The notes beneath the pieces are model-generated. The model was not told the DNA's origin. It ran no database searches and saw nothing but the letters and a program-made list of their open reading frames with translations. Shown here piece by piece: positions 25,168 through 33,783 of a stretch of DNA of 64,000 nucleotides. Origin of the DNA: Dongia_B sp964406155. GTDB taxonomy: Bacteria; Pseudomonadota; Alphaproteobacteria; Dongiales; Dongiaceae. A program made the translations under genes and the position numbers. The stretch covers positions 52,737-116,736 of the forward strand of contig CAYOQR010000010.1 of the NCBI GenBank assembly GCA_964406155.1, in the 5' to 3' direction. Each line of letters opens with the position of its first letter. The stretch's first letter is position 1.

Positions 25168-26915
25168 TGCGGGCGATGCAGGCCATGCCCTCGTCGACGC
25201 GTGCCGATCCTCCCGATAAAGCGGAACCGCAGCGGGCCGGCACGGTGCCGTTGCGCTCTCCCGACCGGGTCATGCGGCTGGCGCGGCTCGGCAGTTTTCA
25301 CCAATGCCGCTTGAGTTTCATGCGCAGCCTGTTGCGCCGTATCGACCGCGAGGCCTGGCGCTTCGACCGTCCGGTCTGGCGGGTCGATACACGGGGCGAG
25401 GGCGTCGCGGTCTATCGCCTGCGCACACCGGAGCGGATCTATTCCCTGGTCTGCTTTGCCCATGATCTGCCGCCGGAGAAACGCAGCGACCGGGTGATCG
25501 CCGATGCCTGGGACGCCACCTTCGTCCTGTGCGATGGCGAGGTGGAGGAGGGCGATATCGCCCGCCTCGCCGCCAATGCGCCGAAACAGGAGGCGGGACG
25601 TTATACGGAAAAGGACTTGGTTCTCTCCCGCGCCAATCGCAGCGTCCGCCTGTTCGATCATGTGGTCGCGCGGCTGGCTGCGGGGCAGCAGCCGGATCAG
25701 GCCGAGCTGATCCGCATCGGCTATCTGATGCGGACCACAGCCGTCTATGGCAATGGCAAATTCGGCCTGGCGGATCGCCGTCTGATCCGCGACCGCACCG
25801 AATTCGCCGGTCCCTTCCAGGCGGAGATGATGACGGTCTGGCTGATCCGCCGCTTCACCATCGACATCGCCGAACATATGGCGCGGATCAAATCGCCGGA
25901 TCGGGCGGTTCCGCTGGCGCTGCGGGCGCGGCGAGTGCTCGGTGTCGGCAACGCGACCGGCCTCGGCATGGCGCCCTTCCTGGTGCATCATCCGGCTTTG
26001 ATCGACCGCTGGATCGCGGCGCGCGAGACGGCGCTTGCCCGGGTCAGATCCCTGCCGGTCGCGGCACCGGACCGGCTGGCAAGTTTTCGCGATCATTTCG
26101 CTCGATCCCGCGTCTATGTGTCCCGTTGGCGGATCGACGATCCGGTTCAAGCGAGAGCCATTGAAGAGCTCGACCGCGATCTCGCGCGGCTTGCGGCGCG
26201 TGTCGATGACCTGAAGCCGGAAGACACCTATCCCTGGGACGCGCTTTTCTCCTGGGGTGAGGAGACCATTGGCTTGGAGGCCCAGGAGATGCTGGCCAGC
26301 CTGATCATCGAACCTTATGGCGACCGGGTGGACGACCTGGCGGCGGAGATGGCGGTCGACGAGGAGGCGGAATTCCCGATCGACGGCACGATGCCGCTCG
26401 CGACCCTCCGGCATCTGATCGAGACCGTCTACGGCTTTGCCCTGGCGCTGGACTTCGCGCGGCGGGAGGAACAGGCGCGCTTCTGGTATGTTTCGGAGGA
26501 GAAGCTCGAGCCGCGCCTCGGTGAGCGCTATGAGGAGCCGGGCGGCGATCTCGAGCAGCCTTTGGCCATCGCCCGTGACATCGCCGCCTTGCATGCGCAC
26601 TTGCAGCGGGGCGATGTTTGCGAGACGGTTGCGGATCTCCTCTTGGCGGCACCGGAATATCGGCAGGCGGTCCGGCGCATCCAGATCGCCGGCCGCCATC
26701 CCTATGGCGAAATCCGCGACAACCTGCTGGCGGCCGGGATGCGGCCGATCGATCTTCTGCGCTGCAAGCTCTCCTTCTTCGGCGCCATGCGCTTCGATCC
26801 GAAATCGGACCGTTGGGTCCGCATCACGCTCTTTCAGCACGCACCTTTGCCCGATGAAATCGGCCGGGTGCCGTTCGATGACTGGGCGCCACCGCCCGTC
26901 ACGGCCTGGAGCTGA
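25167..26915 (+). CDS. Conserved-looking 582-residue protein of unknown family
   Basis: The ATG at 25167 overlaps the dipeptidase stop codon (TGATG), indicating translational coupling. The protein is soluble, rich in Arg/Asp/Glu, with no signal peptide, membrane helix or nucleotide-binding loop. Recognisable segments are RLGSFHQCRLSFMRSLLRR near the N-terminus, MRTTAVYGNGKFGLADR in the middle and YPWDALFSWGEETIGLEAQEM near residue 355. I do not recognise a named domain. Its tight placement between an M19 dipeptidase and a DUF3726-type gene suggests it acts in the same pathway, perhaps as an enzyme subunit. Confidence 0.75.
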   Translation: MRAMQAMPSSTRADPPDKAEPQRAGTVPLRSPDRVMRLARLGSFHQCRLSFMRSLLRRIDREAWRFDRPVWRVDTRGEGVAVYRLRTPERIYSLVCFAHDLPPEKRSDRVIADAWDATFVLCDGEVEEGDIARLAANAPKQEAGRYTEKDLVLSRANRSVRLFDHVVARLAAGQQPDQAELIRIGYLMRTTAVYGNGKFGLADRRLIRDRTEFAGPFQAEMMTVWLIRRFTIDIAEHMARIKSPDRAVPLALRARRVLGVGNATGLGMAPFLVHHPALIDRWIAARETALARVRSLPVAAPDRLASFRDHFARSRVYVSRWRIDDPVQARAIEELDRDLARLAARVDDLKPEDTYPWDALFSWGEETIGLEAQEMLASLIIEPYGDRVDDLAAEMAVDEEAEFPIDGTMPLATLRHLIETVYGFALALDFARREEQARFWYVSEEKLEPRLGERYEEPGGDLEQPLAIARDIAALHAHLQRGDVCETVADLLLAAPEYRQAVRRIQIAGRHPYGEIRDNLLAAGMRPIDLLRCKLSFFGAMRFDPKSDRWVRITLFQHAPLPDEIGRVPFDDWAPPPVTAWS

Positions 26916-26920
26916 CAGTC

Positions 26921-27577
26921 ATGCGTCCCTCCATGAACGAGATCGAGGTCGAGAGCAAGAAGGCCGCGCGCGGCGGCGGCTTCTCCTGGGGCATGGCGGA
27001 AGAGATCGGCCATGCCGTGGCCTGGCTGGCGCGCAGCGGCATCGATTCCGTGCTGGCGCTGCTTGCTGTGTTGGATGCTCGGTCCGAAGGCAGCGCCATG
27101 ACATCTGACGTTGCATCTGCATTGGCCGGGCGCCAGACGGATGACATCCCGCTCTGTCCCCTGTCCCTCGGTGTGGCGCTTGCCGATCGCGCGGATCGGT
27201 TGGCGGCGGGACAGCGGATCGCTTGCGGCAAGGTCTTTCGACCGATCCTGATCCTGCCCTTCATTGCCGCCGCAGCCGAGGCAATCGGCCGCCCGGTGAT
27301 CCTCGATTGCGGCTTCGGCGAGTGGCACATTTCACCGGGGAACATCGATCGTGAACGTCTCGCGATGCTGCTGCATGTTGATGTCGTCTCCGGCTTCGCC
27401 TGCCGTGCGGGCCAACCCATATCGCCGCCGGCAAATCCGCTATCCGTCTTCTCCCGGCTGGAGATAGAGCCGGATGTCTGGCGGCGGCTCCAAAACTATG
27501 CCGGCCGGACCTATGTGCCGGCTTCCGCCCAGTCGCGGGCAATGGGGGCCGGGGCGGGAGCGATCGACAATGACTAG
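26921..27577 (+). CDS. DUF3726-type protein of unknown function
   Basis: This 218-residue protein begins with the pattern SMNEIEVESKKAARGGGFSW followed by GMAEEIGHAVAWLA, which I associate with the uncharacterised DUF3726 family. Its cysteines are not arranged as an obvious metal site. The ATG at 26921, five bases after the upstream stop, has GGAG at good spacing. It lies directly before an Ldh-family dehydrogenase, an association I recall for this family; function is unknown. Family assignment is from memory of the motif and should be confirmed with a profile search. Confidence 0.6.
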   Translation: MRPSMNEIEVESKKAARGGGFSWGMAEEIGHAVAWLARSGIDSVLALLAVLDARSEGSAMTSDVASALAGRQTDDIPLCPLSLGVALADRADRLAAGQRIACGKVFRPILILPFIAAAAEAIGRPVILDCGFGEWHISPGNIDRERLAMLLHVDVVSGFACRAGQPISPPANPLSVFSRLEIEPDVWRRLQNYAGRTYVPASAQSRAMGAGAGAIDND

Positions 27578-27618
27578 ATCGACAATCATGAGATGGGCGA
27601 TGACGAAATGGGCGGAGC

Positions 27619-28641
27619 ATGACTGAGGCGGATCGCGTTCTCTCGCTGGGTGAGATCGATGCCTTGGCGCGGCTGGCCCTGCATCGGGCCGGGGCTTCCG
27701 CCGAGGCCGCGTCGAGCCTCGCCGCCGCCATCGCTGCGGCGGAAGCGGAAGGACTGGCCTCGCATGGCCTTGCCTATCTGCCGACCTATTGCAGCCATCT
27801 GCGCTGCGGCAAGGTGAAGGGTGCGGCGGTGCCGCAGCTCGCGCGGCCGAAGCCGAGCCTTGTCGTCGTCGATGCATGCACCGGCTTCGCCCATCCGGCG
27901 ATCGAGGCGGGTTTTGCTGAACTGGTGCCGCTCGCCTTTGCCCAGGGCATCGCCGCCTTGGCGATCCGCAATTCCTATAATTGCGGTGTTCTCGGCTATC
28001 ACACCGAACGCCTCGCGGCGGCGGGGCTGGTCGGGCTCGGCTTCACCCATGCGCCGGCCTCGATCGCTCCCGCCGGTTGCCTGAAGCCGGTGGTCGGCAC
28101 CAATCCCATCGCCATCGCGGTGCCGGACGGCAAAGGCGGCTGCCAGCTCTCCATCGATCAGAGCGCCAGCGTCGTCGCCAAGAGTGAGATCATGCGGCGC
28201 CAGCGGGCCGGGCAATCCATTCCCGAAGGCTGGGCCTTCGGTCCCGATGGCCAGCCGACGACCGATCCGGCGCTGGCGCTGCAAGGGACGATGGCGCCCA
28301 GCGGCGGCTATAAGGGTGTCGGCATCGCCCTGCTGGTCGAGATACTGGCGGCGGCGGCCAGCGGCGCCGTTCTCAGTCTGAAGGCCAGCCCGTTCTCAGG
28401 CACGGCGGGCGGCCCGCCGCGCACCGGCCAATTCTTCATCGCGATCGATGCGGCGGCGAGTTCGGGCGGCGAGTTCGTATCGTCCATTGCGGAGCTGATC
28501 GCCGCCATCGACAATCAGCCGGCGGGGCACGTGCCGGGGCACAAGCGTCAGGCGGCGCGCGAGATCGCCAGGCGCGACGGCGTGGCGGTGAAGGCGGCCC
28601 TGCTGCGGGTGATCGAGCAACTGGCCACATCGGATAACTGA
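27619..28641 (+). CDS. Ldh-family (malate/L-sulfolactate type) NAD(P)-dependent oxidoreductase
   Basis: This 340-residue protein has the type 2 malate/L-lactate dehydrogenase fold signature. ASHGLAYLPTYCSHLRCG near residue 45 includes the conserved SHG, then NSYNCGVLGYHTERLA near 115 and a GTNPIAIAVPD segment near 160. The C-terminal half has GYKGVGIALLVEIL and GQFFIAID. The family reduces 2-oxoacids or oxidises 2-hydroxyacids (malate, ureidoglycolate, sulfolactate, imine substrates); the specific substrate is not deducible. It follows the DUF3726-type gene by 41 bases. Confidence 0.9.
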   Translation: MTEADRVLSLGEIDALARLALHRAGASAEAASSLAAAIAAAEAEGLASHGLAYLPTYCSHLRCGKVKGAAVPQLARPKPSLVVVDACTGFAHPAIEAGFAELVPLAFAQGIAALAIRNSYNCGVLGYHTERLAAAGLVGLGFTHAPASIAPAGCLKPVVGTNPIAIAVPDGKGGCQLSIDQSASVVAKSEIMRRQRAGQSIPEGWAFGPDGQPTTDPALALQGTMAPSGGYKGVGIALLVEILAAAASGAVLSLKASPFSGTAGGPPRTGQFFIAIDAAASSGGEFVSSIAELIAAIDNQPAGHVPGHKRQAAREIARRDGVAVKAALLRVIEQLATSDN

Positions 28642-28739
28642 CCAGGGCATGGCCGGACAAGGCGCATGACCGGATAAAGGTCATCACGGGATAAACGACA
28701 CGGCAAGCAATGCCGGCGATATCAGGGAGGAATGACGGC

Positions 28740-29870
28740 ATGGCGACCAGCGGCAAAACGGCGTCCAAAAGCGCACCGGTCGTGCAGATGCGCGGCGCCG
28801 GCTATTACAGCCAGAACACGATCGGCGCCAAGGCCGTGATCGATGCGGCCGCAGAGCTCGTGCTCGAGGCTTTGGCATCGATGCAGTTGGCGGATGTGGC
28901 AAGGCCCTTTTCCATGGCCGATTTCGGTGCGGCAGATGGCGGCACGTCGCTCGATCTGATACGACGCACGATTGCTGCCGTACAACAGGCGGCACCCGGG
29001 CGCCAGATGACGCTGACCTATACCGATCTCCCCCATAACGATTTCTCGTCCTTGTTCCGGCTGCTGCATGGCCTGCTGCCCGGCCGCGAGAGCGACCCGC
29101 TGGGGCAGGTGCCGAATGTCTTCACCTTCGCCAGCGGCACCAGTTTCTATCGCCAGGTTCTGCCCGACGGTGCCCTGGATTTCGGCTTTTCCGCGACGGC
29201 GATGCATTGGCTCAGCCAATTGCCGATGCAGATCGCCGATCATGTCCACGCGGTCGGCGCCGATCCGCAGGAGAAGGCACGGTTCCGCGCGGTCGCCATG
29301 GCCGATTGGGAGCGCATTCTCCTGATGCGTGCCCGCGAGCTCGTGCCAGGGGGCAAGCTGGTGCTGGCGAATTTCTGCGCGGATGAGAACGGCCACTATC
29401 TCGGCCATACCGGCGGCGTCAACATGCACGACACTTTCGCGAAACATTGGCGTGGCCTGCATCGCGCCGGCCGTCTCACCGAGGCCGAATACCGGGCCGG
29501 CACCTTCATGCAATATTACAAGACCGTTGAGGACTTCACCGCGCCCTTCGCCGATCCGCACTCGCCGGTGCGCCGGGCCGGCTTGTCGCTCGACAAGGTC
29601 TTCACGCGGGTAACCGGCTGTCCCTATGCCGCCAGGTTCCAGCGCGACGGCGGCGACCCGGCCGACTTCGCGGCGGCTTACCTGCCGACGCTCCGCTCCT
29701 GGAGCGAGAGCACATTCTTCGGCGCCCTCTCACCGGCGCGTCCCCTGGAAGAACGCCGGGCGATCATCGATGCGTTCTACGGCGCCTATGAGGCGGAAGT
29801 GGCGGCGGCCCCAGCGGGCCACGGCATGGATTACGTCCATTGCTTCATGGTGATCTCGAAAGCCGGCTGA
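28740..29870 (+). CDS. SABATH-type SAM-dependent carboxyl methyltransferase
   Basis: The 376-residue protein starts at the ATG at 28740, with GGGAGGA upstream. It has the layout of plant SABATH enzymes (Methyltransf_7): GYYSQNTIGAKAV (N-terminal SAM/substrate lid), FSMADFGAADGGTSLDL (SAM loop), DLPHNDFSSLF, SFYRQVLPDGALDFGFS and SATAMHWLSQLP, which parallels the plant SYSLMWLS motif. LVPGGKLVLANF follows. Plant members methylate carboxyls of salicylate, jasmonate, auxin and similar small acids. Here it probably methylates a small carboxylate produced or consumed by the neighbouring Ldh and M19 enzymes; the substrate is unknown. Bacterial members are uncommon. Confidence 0.88.
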   Translation: MATSGKTASKSAPVVQMRGAGYYSQNTIGAKAVIDAAAELVLEALASMQLADVARPFSMADFGAADGGTSLDLIRRTIAAVQQAAPGRQMTLTYTDLPHNDFSSLFRLLHGLLPGRESDPLGQVPNVFTFASGTSFYRQVLPDGALDFGFSATAMHWLSQLPMQIADHVHAVGADPQEKARFRAVAMADWERILLMRARELVPGGKLVLANFCADENGHYLGHTGGVNMHDTFAKHWRGLHRAGRLTEAEYRAGTFMQYYKTVEDFTAPFADPHSPVRRAGLSLDKVFTRVTGCPYAARFQRDGGDPADFAAAYLPTLRSWSESTFFGALSPARPLEERRAIIDAFYGAYEAEVAAAPAGHGMDYVHCFMVISKAG

Positions 29871-30013
29871 CCCCTCCCGGTCCCTTTATCGGAGAACCAC
29901 TGATATCCGGTCTGATGTGGGACCTGTATGTGGACGTATCTCAGACATCGCGCATCGAAAGCCCGTCGATACAAAAGAGACTTCAACTGCAAACATCTGA
30001 TCTGATGTGATCA

Positions 30014-30144
30014 CCCCTCACCTCAACCCTCTCCCGTTGTCACGGGGCGAGGGAGATTTCTTGGTCTTGGGCAGAAGACGGACGATCGTTACGATGACTT
30101 AAGCTCCCTCGCCCCGCTTGCGGGGAGAGGGTTGGGGTGAGGGG
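30014..30144. repeat. Inverted pair of palindromic dispersed-repeat units
   Basis: A 42-base unit (30014-30055, beginning CCCCTCACC and ending GAGGGAG) is followed 48 bases later by its approximate reverse complement (30104-30144, beginning CTCCCTCGCCCC, ending GTGAGGGG). Each unit contains its own GGGG/CCCC hairpin. This CCCTCACC...GGGGAGAGGG pattern is a widespread intergenic palindromic element of proteobacteria. The pair can form a long cruciform between the methyltransferase gene and deoC. Confidence 0.85.
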
Positions 30145-30296
30145 CATTGGCGACATACGAGGCCTTGTCTTGCGAGCTTTGCTTTTTGGCCGGACATCCG
30201 TGCGGCGGAGCAGGGATGGGGGTGCGGGGGCCGCAGCGGCAGGGGCGGCATCGCGATTGACCGGGGCGCTTCTCCCGTGCAACCCTGCGCCTCATT

Positions 30297-30312
30297 AAGT
30301 TTGATCAAACTT
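30297..30312. promoter_or_regulatory. Perfect 16-bp palindrome upstream of deoC
   Basis: AAGTTTGATCAAACTT is perfectly self-complementary and ends 24 bases before the deoC start codon. Its length and AT content suit a dimeric repressor such as the GntR/FCD protein encoded downstream of the deoC-aldehyde dehydrogenase pair. Binding is inferred, not shown. Confidence 0.55.
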
Positions 30313-30336
30313 CATTTGATTGAAATGGGGAATTTC

Positions 30337-31326
30337 ATGGCCGGTGCCAAATCTTTGGCGGAATTGGCTTTTTCCGCGCCGCATCTGCCGCGCAACGAGG
30401 GGATGGCGTTGGATACCGGTCTCGTTCAGGCCGTCCGGGTCAATCGCAGCGCCGTCCTGACGCGGACTGCCAGCCTCGCCGCCCGCCGGTCGATCAAGAA
30501 GGAGTGGCAGGCCGCCTGGCTGCTGAAGGCGCTGAGCTGCATCGACCTGACGACGCTCAGCGGCGACGACACGCCGGGCAAGGTGCAGCGTCTCTGCGCC
30601 AAGGCGCGGCAGCCGTTGCGCCCGGATCTCGCGGCGGCGCTCGGCGCGACGGGCCTCACGGTCGGCGCGGTCTGCGTCTATCACAACATGGTGGCGGAAG
30701 CGGTGCAGGCGCTGGGCGGGACGCGGATTCCGGTGGCCGCCGTCTCGACCGGTTTCCCCGCCGGCCTCACGCCGCTGGAAACCAAATTGCGCGAGATCGA
30801 GCTGTCGGTCGCGGCTGGCGCCCGGGAAATCGACATCGTCATCAGCCGCCAATATGTCCTGACCGGAGATTGGCAGGCGCTTTATGATGAGATGCGCGCC
30901 TTCCGCGGGGCCTGCGGCGAGGCGCATGTGAAGGCCATTCTGGCGACCGGCGAATTGGGCACGTTGCGCAATGTCGGCCGCGCCTCCATGGTCTGCATGA
31001 TGGCGGGGGCCGATTTCATCAAGACCTCGACCGGCAAGGAAGGCGTCAATGCGACCCTGCCGGTCGCCCTCACCATGGCCCGCGCCATCCGCCGTTATCA
31101 TGAGCTGACCGGCTTTCATGTCGGCTTCAAGCCGGCGGGCAGCATCAGCACCGCCAAGGATGCGTTGAATTTCCTGGTGCTGATGAAAGAAGAGCTGGGC
31201 CGCCGCTGGCTCGAGCCTGATCTCTTCCGCTTCGGCGCCTCCAGTCTGCTTACCGATATCGAACGCCAGCTCGAACATGTCATCACCGGCCGCTATTCGG
31301 CCGCGTTCCGCCACGCCATGGCGTAA
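30337..31326 (+). CDS. deoC: Deoxyribose-phosphate aldolase
   Basis: This 329-residue class I aldolase is started at the ATG at 30337 (GGGGAA six bases upstream). Key residues are visible: Schiff-base Lys229 in FIKTSTGKEGVNAT and the proton-relay Lys265 in VGFKPAGSIS; IDLTTLSGDDT is the N-terminal landmark. It splits 2-deoxyribose 5-phosphate into glyceraldehyde 3-phosphate and acetaldehyde in the cytoplasm. It is followed 39 bases later by an aldehyde dehydrogenase that could oxidise the acetaldehyde. The N-terminal 60 residues are longer than in the short E. coli-type enzyme and match the longer DeoC branch. Confidence 0.93.
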   Translation: MAGAKSLAELAFSAPHLPRNEGMALDTGLVQAVRVNRSAVLTRTASLAARRSIKKEWQAAWLLKALSCIDLTTLSGDDTPGKVQRLCAKARQPLRPDLAAALGATGLTVGAVCVYHNMVAEAVQALGGTRIPVAAVSTGFPAGLTPLETKLREIELSVAAGAREIDIVISRQYVLTGDWQALYDEMRAFRGACGEAHVKAILATGELGTLRNVGRASMVCMMAGADFIKTSTGKEGVNATLPVALTMARAIRRYHELTGFHVGFKPAGSISTAKDALNFLVLMKEELGRRWLEPDLFRFGASSLLTDIERQLEHVITGRYSAAFRHAMA

Positions 31327-31365
31327 GAAAGTCATGGGCCTAAAAATCACGAGCGTAAGAGAACC

Positions 31366-33756
31366 ATGATGGATCTGGAAGGAATCTTCTCGGCCATGAG
31401 TTATGGACCATCGCGCGAAAGCACCGATGAGGCGCTGCGTTGGCTGAAAAGCCACAAGAACAGCTTCGGCCACTATATTGATGGCGGCTGGAAAGCATCC
31501 GCCGGCAAGACGCGCTTCGACAGCCGCAACCCGGCCGATGGCGGCAAGCTCGCTTCCCTCGCCAAAGGCAATGCCAGGGATATCGACAACGCCGTCAAGG
31601 CGGCACGGCGCGCCCAGCCTGGTTGGGTCAGGATCGGCGGCCATGCTCGGGCGCGCTATCTCTACGCGCTGGCGCGCCTCCTGCAGAAGCATGCCCGGCT
31701 CTTCGCCGTGCTGGAAACGCTCGATAACGGCAAGCCGATCCGCGAGAGCCGCGACGTTGACATTCCTCTGGTCGCGCGACATTTCTATCATCATGCGGGC
31801 TGGGCGCAGTTGCTGGAGGATGAGTTCCCCGGCCATCAGCCATTGGGTGTCGTCGGCCAGGTGATCCCGTGGAATTTTCCGCTGCTGATGCTGGCCTGGA
31901 AAGTGGCGCCGGCTCTGGCGGCCGGCAATACGGTGGTGCTGAAGCCGGCCGAGGATACCAGCCTCACGGCGCTGTTGTTCGCCGAGATCAGCGAACAGGC
32001 CGGCCTGCCCAAAGGCGTCATCAACATCGTCACCGGTGATGGTGAAACCGGTGGCGCCCTGGTCGATCATCCGGAGATCGACAAGATCGCCTTCACCGGT
32101 TCGACGGAAATCGGCCGGCTCATCCGCGAGCGTACCGCCGGCAGCGGCAAGAAGCTCACCTTGGAGCTCGGCGGCAAGTCGCCCTTCATCGTTTTCGACG
32201 ATGCCGATCTCGACAGTGCCGTGGAAGGCATCGTCGATGGCATCTGGTTCAACCAGGGCGAGGTCTGCTGTGCCGGCTCGCGCCTCCTGGTGCAGGAGAG
32301 CGTCTATCCGGCGATGATCGCCAAATTGCGGCGGCGCATGGAAAACTTGCGGATCGGCGATCCCCTCGACAAGTCGACCGATATCGGCGCCCTCGTCTCG
32401 CCCACCCAGTTGAAACGCGTGACGAGGTTGGTCGAGGAGGGGCTCGCCAGTGGTGGCGAGTTGTGGCAACCCGGCTGCAAGCTGCCGGAAAAGGGCAGCT
32501 TCTATCCGCCGACCCTGATCAGCGACGTGGCTCCTGCCAGCCCGCTGGCGCAACAGGAGATCTTCGGCCCGGTCCTGGTGGTGATGTCGTTCCGGACGCC
32601 GGATGAAGCGGTGCAGCTCGCCAACAACACGGTCTACGGCCTTGCCGCCAGTATCTGGAGCGAATCCGTCAATCTCGCACTGGATGTCGCCCCGAAGATC
32701 AAGGCCGGCGTCGTCTGGATCAACTGCACCAATCAGTTCGACGCGGCCTGCGGCTTCGGCGGCTACCGCGAATCCGGTTATGGCCGCGAAGGTGGCCGCG
32801 AAGGCATGCTGGAATATCTCGCCTCGCCGACCGATCTCGCGCGCGAACGCCGCAAAGCCGCTGGTTCCGCCAAGCGCTCGTCGCGGGCGGCCGTTGCCGC
32901 GCAGGTTCTGCCGGCGATCGACCGCACGCTGAAGCTCTATATCGGCGGCAAGCAGGCGCGGCCGGATGGCGGCTACAGCCGCACGATCCAGGGCGCCAAC
33001 GGAAAGTTGCTGGCGAGCGTCGCGGAAGGCAACCGCAAGGATATCCGCAATGCCGTCGAGGCGGCGGTCAAAAATGATGGCTGGACCAGGATGACCGGCC
33101 ATCAGCGGGCGCAGGTGCTTTATTTCGTCGGCGAAAATCTGGCCCAGCGCGCGGAGGAGTTCGAAGCCGAGATCCGTGCCATGACGGGTAGCACGGAGCG
33201 GCAGGCGATGGCCGAGGTCGAGGCGGCGATCGCGCGGCTCTTCACTTATGCCGCCTGGGCCGACAAATATGACGGCGCAGTCCACAATCCGCCGCTCTAC
33301 GGCGTTGCCGTGGCGATGAACGAGCCGATCGGCATCATCGGCATGGCCTGCCCGGATGAAGCCCCGCTGCTGGCCTTCACCTCGATGCTGGCACCCGCCT
33401 TGGCGCTCGGCAACCGTGTGGTGATCGTGCCGTCGCAGCTTCATCCTCTGGCGGCGACCCGGTTCTATCAGGTGCTCGACACCTCCGACATGCCGGTCGG
33501 CGCCGTCAATATCGTGACGGGTGAACGCGATGCCCTGCTGAAGACCCTCGCCGAGCATCCGGAGGTGGGGTCGATCTGGTATGAAGGCGCCGCCGAGGGC
33601 AGCAAGATGGTCGAGGCGGCGAGCGTGCATGACCTCAAGCGGAGCTGGGTCAATCATGGCCTCGCCCGCGACTGGTTCGCCGGCACCGCTCAGGGACGCG
33701 ACTTCCTGCGCCACGCCGCGCAGGTCAAGAATATCTGGGTGCCCTACGGTGAATGA
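31366..33756 (+). CDS. Two-domain aldehyde dehydrogenase (ALDH16 type)
   Basis: The 796-residue protein contains two tandem ALDH modules. The first (about 30-505) is complete: PWNFPLLMLAWKVAPALAAG, FTGSTEIGR, the Glu in LELGGKSPF and catalytic Cys301 in GEVCCAGSR, then EIFGPV and GFGGYRESGYG. The second (about 520-790) has an ALDH N-terminal cofactor-fold outline (GIIGMACPDEAPLLAF, GAVNIVTG) but lacks a catalytic cysteine region and is truncated. This is the ALDH16 architecture, with a non-catalytic second domain involved in dimer formation in known members. Its coupling to deoC points to acetaldehyde oxidation to acetate, although ALDH16 substrates are not firmly known. Confidence 0.88.
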   Translation: MMDLEGIFSAMSYGPSRESTDEALRWLKSHKNSFGHYIDGGWKASAGKTRFDSRNPADGGKLASLAKGNARDIDNAVKAARRAQPGWVRIGGHARARYLYALARLLQKHARLFAVLETLDNGKPIRESRDVDIPLVARHFYHHAGWAQLLEDEFPGHQPLGVVGQVIPWNFPLLMLAWKVAPALAAGNTVVLKPAEDTSLTALLFAEISEQAGLPKGVINIVTGDGETGGALVDHPEIDKIAFTGSTEIGRLIRERTAGSGKKLTLELGGKSPFIVFDDADLDSAVEGIVDGIWFNQGEVCCAGSRLLVQESVYPAMIAKLRRRMENLRIGDPLDKSTDIGALVSPTQLKRVTRLVEEGLASGGELWQPGCKLPEKGSFYPPTLISDVAPASPLAQQEIFGPVLVVMSFRTPDEAVQLANNTVYGLAASIWSESVNLALDVAPKIKAGVVWINCTNQFDAACGFGGYRESGYGREGGREGMLEYLASPTDLARERRKAAGSAKRSSRAAVAAQVLPAIDRTLKLYIGGKQARPDGGYSRTIQGANGKLLASVAEGNRKDIRNAVEAAVKNDGWTRMTGHQRAQVLYFVGENLAQRAEEFEAEIRAMTGSTERQAMAEVEAAIARLFTYAAWADKYDGAVHNPPLYGVAVAMNEPIGIIGMACPDEAPLLAFTSMLAPALALGNRVVIVPSQLHPLAATRFYQVLDTSDMPVGAVNIVTGERDALLKTLAEHPEVGSIWYEGAAEGSKMVEAASVHDLKRSWVNHGLARDWFAGTAQGRDFLRHAAQVKNIWVPYGE

Positions 33757-33783
33757 GCCTCGCTATCGGCTATCGGTACGGTC

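Larger units (their letters stand above)
29871..30336. other. Intergenic region between the methyltransferase and deoC
   Basis: This 466-base gap carries no convincing gene. It includes an inverted pair of dispersed-repeat units (30014-30144, listed separately) and a 16-bp palindrome just before deoC. The first 140 bases are AT-richer and include two copies of TCTGATGTG (29911 and 30001 area), which may belong to a promoter or operator. Confidence 0.6.

Noticed and set aside
30295..33714. 1139-codon minus-strand frame opposite deoC and the aldehyde dehydrogenase
   Set aside because: Spans two proven genes and an intergenic region in antisense; product is His/Arg/Asp-rich with no fold signature.
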